Shown one piece after another: positions 25,884 to 36,477 of a DNA stretch of 48,114 nt. Source of the stretch: Marivita sp. (GTDB lineage Bacteria > Pseudomonadota > Alphaproteobacteria > Rhodobacterales > Rhodobacteraceae); assembly GCF_022763305.1 (NCBI RefSeq), contig NZ_JALEGT010000013.1, positions 1-48,114 on the forward strand, read 5' to 3'. The stretch's first letter is position 1; each line of letters opens with the position of its first letter. The notes beneath the pieces are model-generated. The model was not told the DNA's origin. It was given only the letters and a program-made list of their open reading frames with translations, and ran no database searches. A program made the position numbers and the translations under genes.

Positions 25884-27416
25884 TCAGCGCTCCTCGACCG
25901 GGGCAAGGACCGCCGAGATGTATCCGGACCGGTCGAACAATTGGTTCGACGTCTGCTCAAGATAGGAAGCCACCGGGCCGGCGAAGACCGACAGTGCAAC
26001 CAGAACCGCGAGGGTGAGCATCACGGGCGTGACCTCGGCCACATTGGCCTGCGAAGGCGGTTCGACCGGATCTCCGGCGACCTCGGGTGCGGCAATGGCG
26101 GTGGATTTCCAGAAGAGCGCACTGCCCGCGCGGGCGAACCCAACGATGGTCAGAAGCGAGCCGACAAGGATGGCTGTCCACGCCCAGACGATCACGTCAG
26201 GCGCGCGCAGCGCGTCCAGCACCAGCAGCTTGCCAAGGAACCCGCTGAGCGGAGGCATCCCGGCCATAGCGATGGCGGCGGCAAAGAAGATCGCAGCGAA
26301 GAGACCGTTCTGAAGCGTCGCAAAGGTCGGCGTGAGCGAGTCCCCATTGCGTCGGCTGACCACCAGGTCGGCGATCAGGAACAGGCAGGCCGCGGCGAAG
26401 GTGGAGTGCACCATGTAGTAAAGCGCGGCGGTCGTGGCGACGGGCGAAAACGCGGCAACCGCAACAAGCAGGGTGCCCATGGAGCCGACGACGGAAAAGC
26501 TGATCAGCGGCATCAGGCGTTTGGCACCCAGAACACCGATGGACCCAAGCGCGATGGTGACAATCGCTGCGGGAAAGAGCCACGCGTCGATCATGCCTTC
26601 GGTGCCAGCGACTCCGGGACCGAAGACCACGGTGTGGACGCGGAGAATGGCGTAGGCCCCGACCTTGGTCATGATGGCAAACAGCGCGGCCACCGGCGCC
26701 GGGGCGTTGGAATAGGTGGCAGGCAGCCAGAATTGTACGGGGAAGAGCGCCGCCTTGACCGCGAAGACGATCATCAGAAGCATCGCCGCAACGCGGACCA
26801 GCCCGGCCTCATCCGCAGGAATCTCGGGGATCTTGGCGGCAAGGTCCGCGATGTTGAGCGTGCCGGTGCTCGCGTAGAGCGTGCCCAGCGCGAACAGGAA
26901 CAGGGTGGACCCTGCAAGGTTCATCACGACGTATTGCAGCCCTGCGCGCATCCTTTCGCGTCCGCCCGAATGGATCATGAGGCCGTAGGACGCGATCAGC
27001 AGGATCTCGAAGAAGACGAACAGGTTGAAGATGTCGCCCGTCAGGAACGCGCCGCAGATGCCCATCAGCTGAAACTGGAAGAGCGCGTGGAAATGTTTGC
27101 CCCGGTCATCCCATCCGGTCGCCATGGCGTGCAGCAGGACCATCAGCGCGAGGGTTGCCGTCAATGTGACCATGAGAGCGGACAGCCTGTCCAGCACCAG
27201 CACGATGCCGAACGGCGCGGGCCAGTCTCCGAGGCGGTAGATATGGGTTGTCCCGTCCATGGCCATGCCAAGCAGGACAAAGGAAATCCCGAGCAGGAGC
27301 ACGGTTCCGAAGGTCGACGTCACACGGGCCAGAACGATGTCGTGGCGCATCATGAACCCGATGATCGGGGCCAGCATCGCGGGCAGAACAACGGGAAGGA
27401 TGATCCAGTGGCTCAT
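25884..27416 (-). CDS. mrpD: Mrp/Pha antiporter subunit D (510 aa)
   Basis: Large membrane subunit homologous to NuoM/NuoN of complex I, with about 14 helices. GDIFNLFVFFEILLIASYGL holds the conserved helix-5 glutamate, and VKAALFPVQFWLPATYSNAP holds the helix-7 lysine region essential for proton movement in the family. It forms one of the two antiporter-like channels of the complex with MrpA. The ATG overlaps the mrpC stop by 4 bp. Confidence 0.95.
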   Translation of the reverse strand: MSHWIILPVVLPAMLAPIIGFMMRHDIVLARVTSTFGTVLLLGISFVLLGMAMDGTTHIYRLGDWPAPFGIVLVLDRLSALMVTLTATLALMVLLHAMATGWDDRGKHFHALFQFQLMGICGAFLTGDIFNLFVFFEILLIASYGLMIHSGGRERMRAGLQYVVMNLAGSTLFLFALGTLYASTGTLNIADLAAKIPEIPADEAGLVRVAAMLLMIVFAVKAALFPVQFWLPATYSNAPAPVAALFAIMTKVGAYAILRVHTVVFGPGVAGTEGMIDAWLFPAAIVTIALGSIGVLGAKRLMPLISFSVVGSMGTLLVAVAAFSPVATTAALYYMVHSTFAAACLFLIADLVVSRRNGDSLTPTFATLQNGLFAAIFFAAAIAMAGMPPLSGFLGKLLVLDALRAPDVIVWAWTAILVGSLLTIVGFARAGSALFWKSTAIAAPEVAGDPVEPPSQANVAEVTPVMLTLAVLVALSVFAGPVASYLEQTSNQLFDRSGYISAVLAPVEER

Positions 27417-27766
27417 TTCGCGGAATCCTCATCCAGATCGGTCTGGTCGATGTCGATGGCATCGCTGTCCGCTTCGAGGAACGCGCCCAGCGAGATCATC
27501 ACCAGAACCGCTGTCATGCCGAAGGAGATCACGATGGCCGTCAGAACCAGCGCCTGCGGCAGCGGGTCCGTATAGCTGGCTTCACCGTATTTCGACAGGA
27601 TCGGCGACATGTCGATGGCCAGGCGTCCGCTCGAAAAAATGAAGACGTTGACGGCATAGGACAGAAGTGCAAGTCCCAGGATCACCGGGAACGTGCGCAG
27701 CCGCAACAGGAGATAGACCCCGCCTGCCGTCATTGTGCCGATGGCGCTTGCAACCAGAAATTCCAT
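27413..27766 (-). CDS. mrpC: Mrp/Pha antiporter subunit C (117 aa)
   Basis: NuoK-like subunit with three helices (LVASAIGTMTAGGVYLLL; FPVILGLALLSYAVNVFIF; PLPQALVLTAIVISFGMTAV). The last two carry the conserved NVFIF and DPLPQALVLTAIVI segments of MrpC. The acidic C-terminal tail is rich in Asp. It is separated by 1 bp from the fused mrpA gene and overlaps mrpD by 4 bp. Confidence 0.95.
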   Translation of the reverse strand: MEFLVASAIGTMTAGGVYLLLRLRTFPVILGLALLSYAVNVFIFSSGRLAIDMSPILSKYGEASYTDPLPQALVLTAIVISFGMTAVLVMISLGAFLEADSDAIDIDQTDLDEDSAK

Positions 27767-27767
27767 G

Positions 27768-30629
27768 TCAGCGCGCCTCCGGTGTGTCTTCGACCCGGCT
27801 GGCGGGATCGTAATCCATGGGGTCCACGTTTACCGTGGTGCCAGCATAGCGCGCGATGCGCGACAGGCTGTAGAGCATCAACATCACCGCACCCAGAACC
27901 GTCAGGAACACGCCAAGGTCAAAGAGCATCGCCGTCGCCAGTTCGAATTCCTCGATCGGGGGAAGGTGCACGTAGGTGTAAGAACTGGTCAGGAACGGTA
28001 CACCGAACACCCAGGCACCGGCACCGGTCACTCCGGCGATGATCACGCCGAACCCGATGAGCGTGTGGTATTCGATGCGCTGGCGATCCTGTGTCCAGGT
28101 AAAGCCCGAGGCCATGTACTGCATCAGCAATGCAATGGCGACAACGAGGCCCGCGACAAAGCCACCGCCCGGTTGGTTGTGACCGCGCAGGAAGATGTAG
28201 AGCCCGACGACAAGAGCGATGGGCATCAGCACGCGCGTGACAACCACCATCATCAGCGGGTGACGGTCCTTGGACCGGTCCTGCGAATAGTCGGCATTGC
28301 GCAGGCGCCGCGCCGCAGGTCCTTCTAGCAGGGCGTGCATCAGCGCGTAGATCAGCAGGCCGGCAATGCCGAGCACGATGATTTCGCCATAGGTGTCGTA
28401 CCCACGGAAGTCGACGAGGATCACGTTCACGACGTTGGTGCCGCCACCGCCGGTGTAGCTGTTGTCGATATGGTAGGACGAGATCGTCGAGATATCGCGC
28501 TGCATGAAGGCGAAGGCCAGACCACCGACACCGGCCCCTGCGGCAACAGCGATGATCCCATCGCGGATCTTGAGGCCCATCGGGCTTTCATGCGGTGTGA
28601 TTTTCGGCAGGAAATGCAGTGCAAGCAGCAGCAGCATGATTGTGACGGTTTCGACCGAAATCTGTGTTAGGGCCAGGTCCGGGGCCGACATGTAGACGAA
28701 CCCGGCCGAGATGGTCAGACCGATGATCCCGATCAGGACAAGCGCCCGGAACCGGTGGTGATGCATGGTCACGACCGAAATCGTTGCCACGATCAGCATG
28801 ACCCAGCCCACGGCAATCACGGACGGAACCGGCAGCAGACCGCGCGTCGGCGCGGCAAGCCCCCCACCCATGAAGGCAATCGCGCCCAGCACCACTGAGG
28901 CGACAGTGAAGATGGCAAGATAGCGGCTGATCGCACCGTTATGGGTGCCGGCGGTGATGCGCTGCGTCAGTCCAACGATTGCGGCGATCAGTCTATCGAA
29001 GATGGCCTTGGCCTCGGGACGACGGGCGTTGATCCACGCGCGGTCGAGGGGCGCGTGCATTGCGAGCAGCACCGCACCACCGACGACGGCGATGATCGAC
29101 ATGAAGAGCGCGGGCGTAACGCCGTGCCAGATCTTGAGATGCGGATGCAGGTCGGCACCGGTGACGGCGCTTGCAGCAGCGGTGACGATGCCTTCTGCCA
29201 GGAAGGGCATCACGCCGATCAGGATCACCAGAATGACCAGCAACGCGGGCGAGGCCCACAGGCCAAAGGGCGGATCATGCGGCTTGGACGGGTAATCGTC
29301 ACGCACCGGGCCGAGGAAGACGTGGCTGATGAAGCGGAAGGAATAGGCGACCGACAGCAGCGCACCGATGGTGGCGAGTACCGGCACCGCATAGTGGTTG
29401 CCGGCCCAATAGGTGTGCGAGGCTTCCTCGAGCATCATTTCCTTGGACAGGAAACCGTTGAACAGCGGGATACCCGCCATCGACAGCGCGGCGACCGTGC
29501 CGATGAAGAAGGTGATCGGCATCAGGTGACGCAACCCACCCAGACGTTTGATGTCGCGCGTATGGGTTTCGTGGTCGATGATCCCGGCGGTCATGAAGAG
29601 CGCCGCCTTGAAGGTCAGGTGGTTGATGATGTGGAACACCGCCGCAACGGCCGCAGCCTCGGTTCCGAAGCCCAGAAGCATCGTCAGAAGGCCAAGGTGA
29701 CTGACTGTCGAGAAGGCGAGAAGCGCCTTGAGGTCATTCTTGAAGAGCGCAATGAGAGCGCCCAGCACCATGGTGATGAGGCCGATTGTGGCGACGATGT
29801 AGAACCATGCGTCCGTGCCTGACAGCACCGGCCACATGCGGGCCATCAGGAACACACCCGCCTTCACCATCGTTGCCGAGTGCAGGTAAGCCGAGACCGG
29901 CGTCGGTGCGGCCATCGCGTGCGGAAGCCAGAAGTGGAAGGGGAATTGCGCGGATTTCGTGAAGGCACCCAGAAGGATCAGGATCAGCGCGGGCAGGTAC
30001 CATTCGGACGCTCGGATCGCGTCGCCTGCCTGCAGGATGTCGGTCAGGTTGTAGCTGCCCACGATATTTCCGAGGATCAGCATCCCGCCGATCATCGCCA
30101 GCCCCCCTGCCCCGGTCACGGTCAGCGCCATGCGGGCACCCTGGCGTCCTTCGGGCAGGTGTTTCCAGTAGCCAATCAGCAGGAAGGACGAGAGCGATGT
30201 CAGTTCCCAGAACACCAGCAGAAGCAGGATGTTGTCGGACAGAACGATCCCCAGCATCGCGCCCTGGAAGAGCAGAAGATACGTGTAGAACTGGCCCACG
30301 GGGTCTTCGCCGGACAGGTAAAAGCGCGCATAGAGCGTGATCAGCAGCCCGACCCCGAGGATCATGCAGCCGAACAAGAGGCCGAGGCCATCCAGAAAGA
30401 ACGACGCCGACAGGCCCAATTGTGGCAGCCAGTTGACCTCGGCCTGAATGACCTGACCGTCCATCACCGCCGGCGCAAAAGTCAGCAGAAGGATCAATGC
30501 GATCGCAGTTGGAACGGCAGTGAAACTGGCGCAGGCGTTGCGACCGGCACGAATCATGAGACCGGGAACCAGCGCTCCGAGGAACGGCAGCAAAGCGATG
30601 AGAATGAGAACGTTGCCCGTGGTGCTCAT
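27768..30629 (-). CDS. mrpA: Mrp/Pha antiporter fused subunits A and B (953 aa)
   Basis: Largest subunit of the cation/proton antiporter. The N-terminal part is NuoL-like, with LLLLVFWELTSLSSFLLIGY and FTKSAQFPFHFWLPHAMAAP. Next come MrpA-specific helices (GLTISAGFVYMSAPDLALTQ), and the last 150 residues or so are an MrpB domain (MVVVTRVLMPIALVVGLYIF, then GHNQPGGGFVAGLV). This A-B fusion is the form seen in group 2 Mrp (Pha) operons such as that of Sinorhizobium meliloti, where the system supports salt and alkali tolerance. I start at ATG 30629; a longer frame to 30668 adds 13 residues of non-family sequence. It is the first gene of the six-gene operon. A promoter was not identified in the 382-bp gap upstream. 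Confidence 0.95.
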   Translation of the reverse strand: MSTTGNVLILIALLPFLGALVPGLMIRAGRNACASFTAVPTAIALILLLTFAPAVMDGQVIQAEVNWLPQLGLSASFFLDGLGLLFGCMILGVGLLITLYARFYLSGEDPVGQFYTYLLLFQGAMLGIVLSDNILLLLVFWELTSLSSFLLIGYWKHLPEGRQGARMALTVTGAGGLAMIGGMLILGNIVGSYNLTDILQAGDAIRASEWYLPALILILLGAFTKSAQFPFHFWLPHAMAAPTPVSAYLHSATMVKAGVFLMARMWPVLSGTDAWFYIVATIGLITMVLGALIALFKNDLKALLAFSTVSHLGLLTMLLGFGTEAAAVAAVFHIINHLTFKAALFMTAGIIDHETHTRDIKRLGGLRHLMPITFFIGTVAALSMAGIPLFNGFLSKEMMLEEASHTYWAGNHYAVPVLATIGALLSVAYSFRFISHVFLGPVRDDYPSKPHDPPFGLWASPALLVILVILIGVMPFLAEGIVTAAASAVTGADLHPHLKIWHGVTPALFMSIIAVVGGAVLLAMHAPLDRAWINARRPEAKAIFDRLIAAIVGLTQRITAGTHNGAISRYLAIFTVASVVLGAIAFMGGGLAAPTRGLLPVPSVIAVGWVMLIVATISVVTMHHHRFRALVLIGIIGLTISAGFVYMSAPDLALTQISVETVTIMLLLLALHFLPKITPHESPMGLKIRDGIIAVAAGAGVGGLAFAFMQRDISTISSYHIDNSYTGGGGTNVVNVILVDFRGYDTYGEIIVLGIAGLLIYALMHALLEGPAARRLRNADYSQDRSKDRHPLMMVVVTRVLMPIALVVGLYIFLRGHNQPGGGFVAGLVVAIALLMQYMASGFTWTQDRQRIEYHTLIGFGVIIAGVTGAGAWVFGVPFLTSSYTYVHLPPIEEFELATAMLFDLGVFLTVLGAVMLMLYSLSRIARYAGTTVNVDPMDYDPASRVEDTPEAR

Positions 30630-31011
30630 ATTAACCGTTAGTCCAACCCGAATTGCCTCGGAGCGCAATATCGTTAAACGCGGGCGTTGTAAAAGCCTCG
30701 GTTTGAAAGCTCGGCGCTGTGGGGATCGTGGCGATGATCAGGTAATGTTCAGATGTTGAGAGAATGTATGTCGTATTGCTTCGATTGTTTGGCTTCACAT
30801 AGGCGACTGCACATTCTGTGCCAAAGATGAACAGCGGTGAAATCTGTCTCGGGACTTCACAGATGGCCCAAGCGCCGGGTCGATCAACCAAAGATAGAGC
30901 AGTTTACGCGAATCCACCATGCTGTCGCGACCGGAGGTTGTGGTAGAGCATGTGACGTAACGGAAAAGTCTTTGGGTCGAACATTATTCGCTGAAAAATG
31001 CGCTAGGACTT
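30630..31011. other. Intergenic region between divergent mrp operon and histidine kinase gene
   Basis: This 382-bp stretch holds no reading frame that I believe and no obvious repeat or hairpin. It must contain the promoters of the mrp operon (leftward) and the kinase gene (rightward), but I could not pick convincing -35/-10 pairs. Confidence 0.6.
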
Positions 31012-32346
31012 TTGTCCGCTGCACAACTGAAACTCGCGTCACGCCACATGCGATTCTTGAAAAGAGATTTGATCCGCGGAAACGACAGGGATCTGAGAAT
31101 CCAGTTCTCGATGATCCTGCTGGCCTATGTCATCCCGTTTGCGCTGGGCTGGTGGATCACCGCCTATTTTCTTGGCGCAACATTGTTGTCCGTGGCGGCC
31201 GCGATAGCGATGTTCGGCCTCTTGGCGGGGCTGTTACTGCACTATGTCGAATGGCATCTCACCGCAAGAATCGTCTGGCTGGCAGGAGTCAATGCGGGCA
31301 TTGCACTGGCAACCTTCGTGACACCACCGGAAGGGCATATCTCGTTCATGTTCGTCGCCATTGCCACAGGCCCCTTCGTGCTTTTCTCGGCACGCAGGAG
31401 CCTCGGATGGCTTGTGGGCATGGTGTTCCTGCCGGTCTTCCTTTGGTATCTGAGTTGGGCCACGGATTATGCCCTTCTGGGCGAATTCGAAGTGACGCCC
31501 GAGGCTGCGGACCGGGTCCTTGCCCCAGCGACGGCTTTGACGGTTTTCGCAACGGTTCTGTTCGTGATCGGCTATTTTGTGCGCCGAGCCAATCTTCAGG
31601 CGGACTGGCTGCTGGAGGCGCAACGGCAGGCGGAACGGTCGAGCGAGGCGAAGAGCACGTTGATGCGCAGTGTCAGCCACGAGATGCTGACGCCGTTGCA
31701 TGCGATTTCCGGATTTGCAGAGTTCCTGAATTCGGATGCCAAGGCGCGTCAGGAGATACCAGCGGACACGCTTGAATCCTATTCGGGCCAGATTCTGAGT
31801 TCGTCGAATGCTCTCCTGCTCATCATCGAAAACATCTTTGATTTCGCCAATTGGACCGCGGAAGACGCAACTGCCGAAACGTCGAAAGTGCCCGTCCTGT
31901 CCTGTCTGCAAACGGTAATCGGACGGTTTGGCAGCGCGCTTGAGAACAAGGATGTGAGCGTGTCCAATCAGGTGGACCCGGATTTGCGGGTCGAGGCGAA
32001 CGCGGTCTGGCTGGCGTCGATTTTCAAGCAATTGCTCGACAATGCGATCAAGTTTTCCAATCCCGGGGGCGTCATCGTGATCGAGGCGCGCTCTGTCGGG
32101 GACGGTCGAGTCGAGATCATGTTCACGGATACAGGGCCGGGGTTCCCGAAAGGCGCGGCCGGAACGGCTTTTGTTCCGTTTGACAAATTGGGACACGAGA
32201 CCGGCACGACGTCGGGTGTCGGTGTGGGGCTGACCTTGGCTCAGAATTTTGCGGAAGCGATGGGCGGCCGGATCGAGATCGACGACGGCGTAACCGAAGG
32301 CGCGCGTGTCAAGGTGGTGATGACGGAAGCGCTGGGAGAGTCGTAA
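31012..32346 (+). CDS. Membrane sensor histidine kinase, orphan (444 aa)
   Basis: Autophosphorylating sensor kinase. About six transmembrane helices fill residues 30-190 with no large periplasmic loop, so it may sense a membrane or intracellular signal. HisKA follows with His223 in the H box VSHEMLTPLHAISGFAEFL (221-239; Met-Leu replaces the usual Leu-Arg). The ATPase domain has the N box LLDNAIKFSNPG (Asn344), DTGPGF and GVGVGLTLAQNFAEAMGG. There is no receiver domain and no response-regulator gene next to it. The start is unclear: a TTG at 31012 has AGGA 3 nt upstream, while the ATG at 31048 lacks a ribosome site. Its position beside the mrp operon suggests, but does not show, an ionic or osmotic signal. 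Confidence 0.87.
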   Translation: MSAAQLKLASRHMRFLKRDLIRGNDRDLRIQFSMILLAYVIPFALGWWITAYFLGATLLSVAAAIAMFGLLAGLLLHYVEWHLTARIVWLAGVNAGIALATFVTPPEGHISFMFVAIATGPFVLFSARRSLGWLVGMVFLPVFLWYLSWATDYALLGEFEVTPEAADRVLAPATALTVFATVLFVIGYFVRRANLQADWLLEAQRQAERSSEAKSTLMRSVSHEMLTPLHAISGFAEFLNSDAKARQEIPADTLESYSGQILSSSNALLLIIENIFDFANWTAEDATAETSKVPVLSCLQTVIGRFGSALENKDVSVSNQVDPDLRVEANAVWLASIFKQLLDNAIKFSNPGGVIVIEARSVGDGRVEIMFTDTGPGFPKGAAGTAFVPFDKLGHETGTTSGVGVGLTLAQNFAEAMGGRIEIDDGVTEGARVKVVMTEALGES

Positions 32347-32380
32347 CGGCAAAGTAGACTGCCACGTACTGATACAAAGA

Positions 32381-32409
32381 CCCCGAGCGGCGGACCGCTC
32401 GGGGTTTGT
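32381..32409. terminator. Bidirectional terminator between kinase and katG
   Basis: A perfect 10-bp stem (32381-32390 with 32395-32404), CGGA tetraloop, and T-rich run TTTGTT after it. It lies between the convergent histidine kinase (ends 32346) and katG (ends 32419) and can serve both; the minus-strand T-run (from TACAAAGA) is weaker. Confidence 0.8.
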
Positions 32410-32418
32410 TGTCTGCGA

Positions 32419-34673
<2,255 letters not shown>

Positions 34674-34674
34674 T

Positions 34675-34692
34675 AAATTCCAATTGGATATT
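34675..34692. promoter_or_regulatory. Candidate OxyR/LysR-type site between katG and oxyR
   Basis: AAATTCCAA/TTGGATATT is an 18-bp inverted repeat with 7 of 9 positions symmetric. It sits immediately upstream of the candidate katG -35 box and 26 bp before the oxyR start. That is where a LysR-type regulator would activate katG and limit its own expression. Inferred from symmetry and placement. Confidence 0.4.
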
Positions 34693-34717
34693 CAAAACAT
34701 TCTGATAAGTTTTTCAA

Positions 34718-35617
34718 ATGATCGGATTGACCATCAAGCAACTCAGATACTTCGACGCGCTCGCCCGGCATCAGCACTTTGGGCGGGCGGCGGAAGCCTG
34801 TTCCATTTCTCAACCGGCATTGTCGTTGCAGATCAAGGAACTTGAATCGATTGCAGGGGCGACGCTTGTGGAACGAAGCGCGCGAACCGTGCGGTTGACC
34901 GCGATCGGCGAGGATTTCGTGGCCAAGGCGCGTCAGGCCCTGCTGGCCATCGACGAATTGGAGGACCTCATGCGCGCCTCGAAAGGTCCGTTCGCCGGAC
35001 GGTTCCGTCTTGGCGTCATTCCGACGGTTGCGCCCTATCTTCTGCCCGACACGATCACGGCGCTGACCAGCAGGTTCCCCGACATTGACCTTGAGGTGCG
35101 GGAATCGGTGACAAAGTCGCTGGTTGGGGACCTGCTGGAGTCCCGCCTTGATGCCGCCATCGTCGCGCTGCCGATCTCGGAAGCCGCACTGCGGGAATTT
35201 GCGCTCTTCCAGGAGGACTTCGTGCTGGTGCGCCCGCGACGGGACGAGGCAAAGCCGGTTCCCAGCCCAGACATGCTCAAGACTATGAGGCTCCTTCTCC
35301 TCGAAGAAGGCCACTGCTTTCGCGATCAGGCACTGTCGTTCTGCGAGATCACCAAAACGCAGCCGCGCCAGTTGATGGAGGGCAGTTCCCTGTCCACGCT
35401 GGTTCAGATGGTCGGGGCAGGCATGGGTGTGACCCTGATCCCGGACATGGCGGTCGCTTTGGAAACACGCAATGCGAACGTGTCGATCGCAACCTTTCCC
35501 GCACCGAGGCCGAATCGCACCATCGGGATGGTCTGGCGCAAATCGAACCCACTGGCGGATCAATTGATGGATGTCGGCGCGATCGTGCGCGGTGTCGGGC
35601 AGCGGCTCAACGCCTGA
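34718..35617 (+). CDS. oxyR: Hydrogen-peroxide sensor OxyR (299 aa)
   Basis: LysR-type activator of peroxide defence. The N-terminal HTH is LTIKQLRYFDALARHQHFGR to AACSISQPALSLQIKELE. The C-terminal sensor domain carries the two redox cysteines Cys200 and Cys209 in EEGHCFRDQALSFCE, the same spacing as Cys199/Cys208 of the Escherichia coli protein, which form a disulfide on oxidation. Their presence, plus the divergent katG, makes this a functional OxyR and not a generic LysR protein. A start at ATG 34718 fits the family. Confidence 0.95.
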   Translation: MIGLTIKQLRYFDALARHQHFGRAAEACSISQPALSLQIKELESIAGATLVERSARTVRLTAIGEDFVAKARQALLAIDELEDLMRASKGPFAGRFRLGVIPTVAPYLLPDTITALTSRFPDIDLEVRESVTKSLVGDLLESRLDAAIVALPISEAALREFALFQEDFVLVRPRRDEAKPVPSPDMLKTMRLLLLEEGHCFRDQALSFCEITKTQPRQLMEGSSLSTLVQMVGAGMGVTLIPDMAVALETRNANVSIATFPAPRPNRTIGMVWRKSNPLADQLMDVGAIVRGVGQRLNA

Positions 35618-35712
35618 CATGGCCTGGTGCAAAAGAGACTCAGTTCACGCAAAAGGATATTTGCGACACAGGTTATCTTGCGCGAACGAAAATAGTGCGA
35701 CACGCTCAATTA

Positions 35713-36180
35713 ATGGGCGTTTTGAAAACTCTTGGCTTTGCCGCTTTCATCACCTGCCTCGCCACCACGGCGGCGAAGCCCGAGGACGACCTGTTGCGAC
35801 GCGTGACCGATTGCGTGGGTCGGCTGTCCGCTCAGATCGAGCACCATTGGCTGATGTCCGACCAACCGACGGAGCAGATGCAGACGCAACGCGCGCACTT
35901 GGTGGATATCCTCGACACGCTGATCACACCCGACACCGCGACACGGGTTCTGGCCAAACGCATCGACGCCAAGATGGCGCATGCCTCTCTTTTGACCCAA
36001 GCCGCCTTTTCCGAGGATGAACGACGGGCGGGATGGGCTGAAAAACGGGCGGAACAGGAATTGGCCCAGTGCGACACAATCCTGCTTCAACCGGCACGGG
36101 AAAGCCTTGCGATGGCGGCTCAAGGCCCTGATTCAGGCCCAGGCCCCGTGAATCAGCAGGCGTGGCCAGCCTCCCAATAG
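35713..36180 (+). CDS. Hypothetical exported protein (155 aa)
   Basis: I do not recognise this protein. The first 20 residues or so (MGVLKTLGFAAFITCLATTA) form a probable signal peptide with an AxA-type end near residue 20. The mature part is helical and charged and contains two cysteines (VTDCVGR and AQCDTIL) that could pair in the periplasm. The last 20 residues are Pro/Gln/Gly-rich. I chose ATG 35713; a GTG at 35695 is in frame. No strong ribosome site is visible. It lies between oxyR (95 bp upstream) and urtA (297 bp downstream) and is probably its own unit. The coding call rests on the signal peptide and an uninterrupted frame. Confidence 0.6.
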   Translation: MGVLKTLGFAAFITCLATTAAKPEDDLLRRVTDCVGRLSAQIEHHWLMSDQPTEQMQTQRAHLVDILDTLITPDTATRVLAKRIDAKMAHASLLTQAAFSEDERRAGWAEKRAEQELAQCDTILLQPARESLAMAAQGPDSGPGPVNQQAWPASQ

Positions 36181-36422
36181 GGTGCCTGCATCCGCTCGAT
36201 TGCACAAAAAACAGACGAAGCCAGAAATACCGCGTAAAACTTGTGCGAAATCGCCGGAGATCGCTATCCCGGTTAACGACACATTTCCTCGCCCTGAGAT
36301 CTGCGGCCTAGATACCGGCGGCTGATGCGCAACTTCAGCTGGTAACGTGCGATGGAACCGGCCGTTCAACTCCAGGCTCCACCGCACTCCGCAATAGACT
36401 TGCGTTGGCGATATCTGGGGCC

Positions 36423-36439
36423 TTGGACTGCTCTTGGCA
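36423..36439 (+). promoter_or_regulatory. Candidate sigma-54 promoter of urtA
   Basis: TTGGACTGCTCTTGGCA has the invariant GG (36425-36426) and GC (36437-36438) dinucleotides with exactly 10 bp between them, as in -24/-12 promoters, but several other consensus positions differ. It lies 39 bp before the urtA start. The rest of the 297-bp gap (36181-36477) shows no gene and no convincing NtrC site. Confidence 0.35.
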
Positions 36440-36477
36440 ACCTTCGCGGCGCAAAACGTACAAAGGACGTTTGCATA

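Noticed and set aside
25464-27575. A 703-residue plus-strand open frame opposite mrpC, mrpD and mrpE
   Set aside because: It is extremely charged (Arg, Asp, Gly, Gln), as expected for the antisense of membrane-protein codons, and the opposite strand has clear Mrp motifs.
36326-36352. Possible NtrC-like inverted repeat around TGCGCAACTTCAGCTGGTAA
   Set aside because: Symmetry is too poor and departs from the TGCACC-N5-GGTGCA pattern.
36433-36448. A second GG-spaced element (TTGGCAACCTTCGCGG) considered as the urtA sigma-54 promoter
   Set aside because: The distance from GG to GC is wrong by one base or more; the element starting at 36423 fits the 10-bp spacing.
36352-36477. Longer N-terminus for urtA
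   Set aside because: The extension precedes a typical signal peptide and would cover the candidate promoter; ATG 36478 has an AAAGGA ribosome site.
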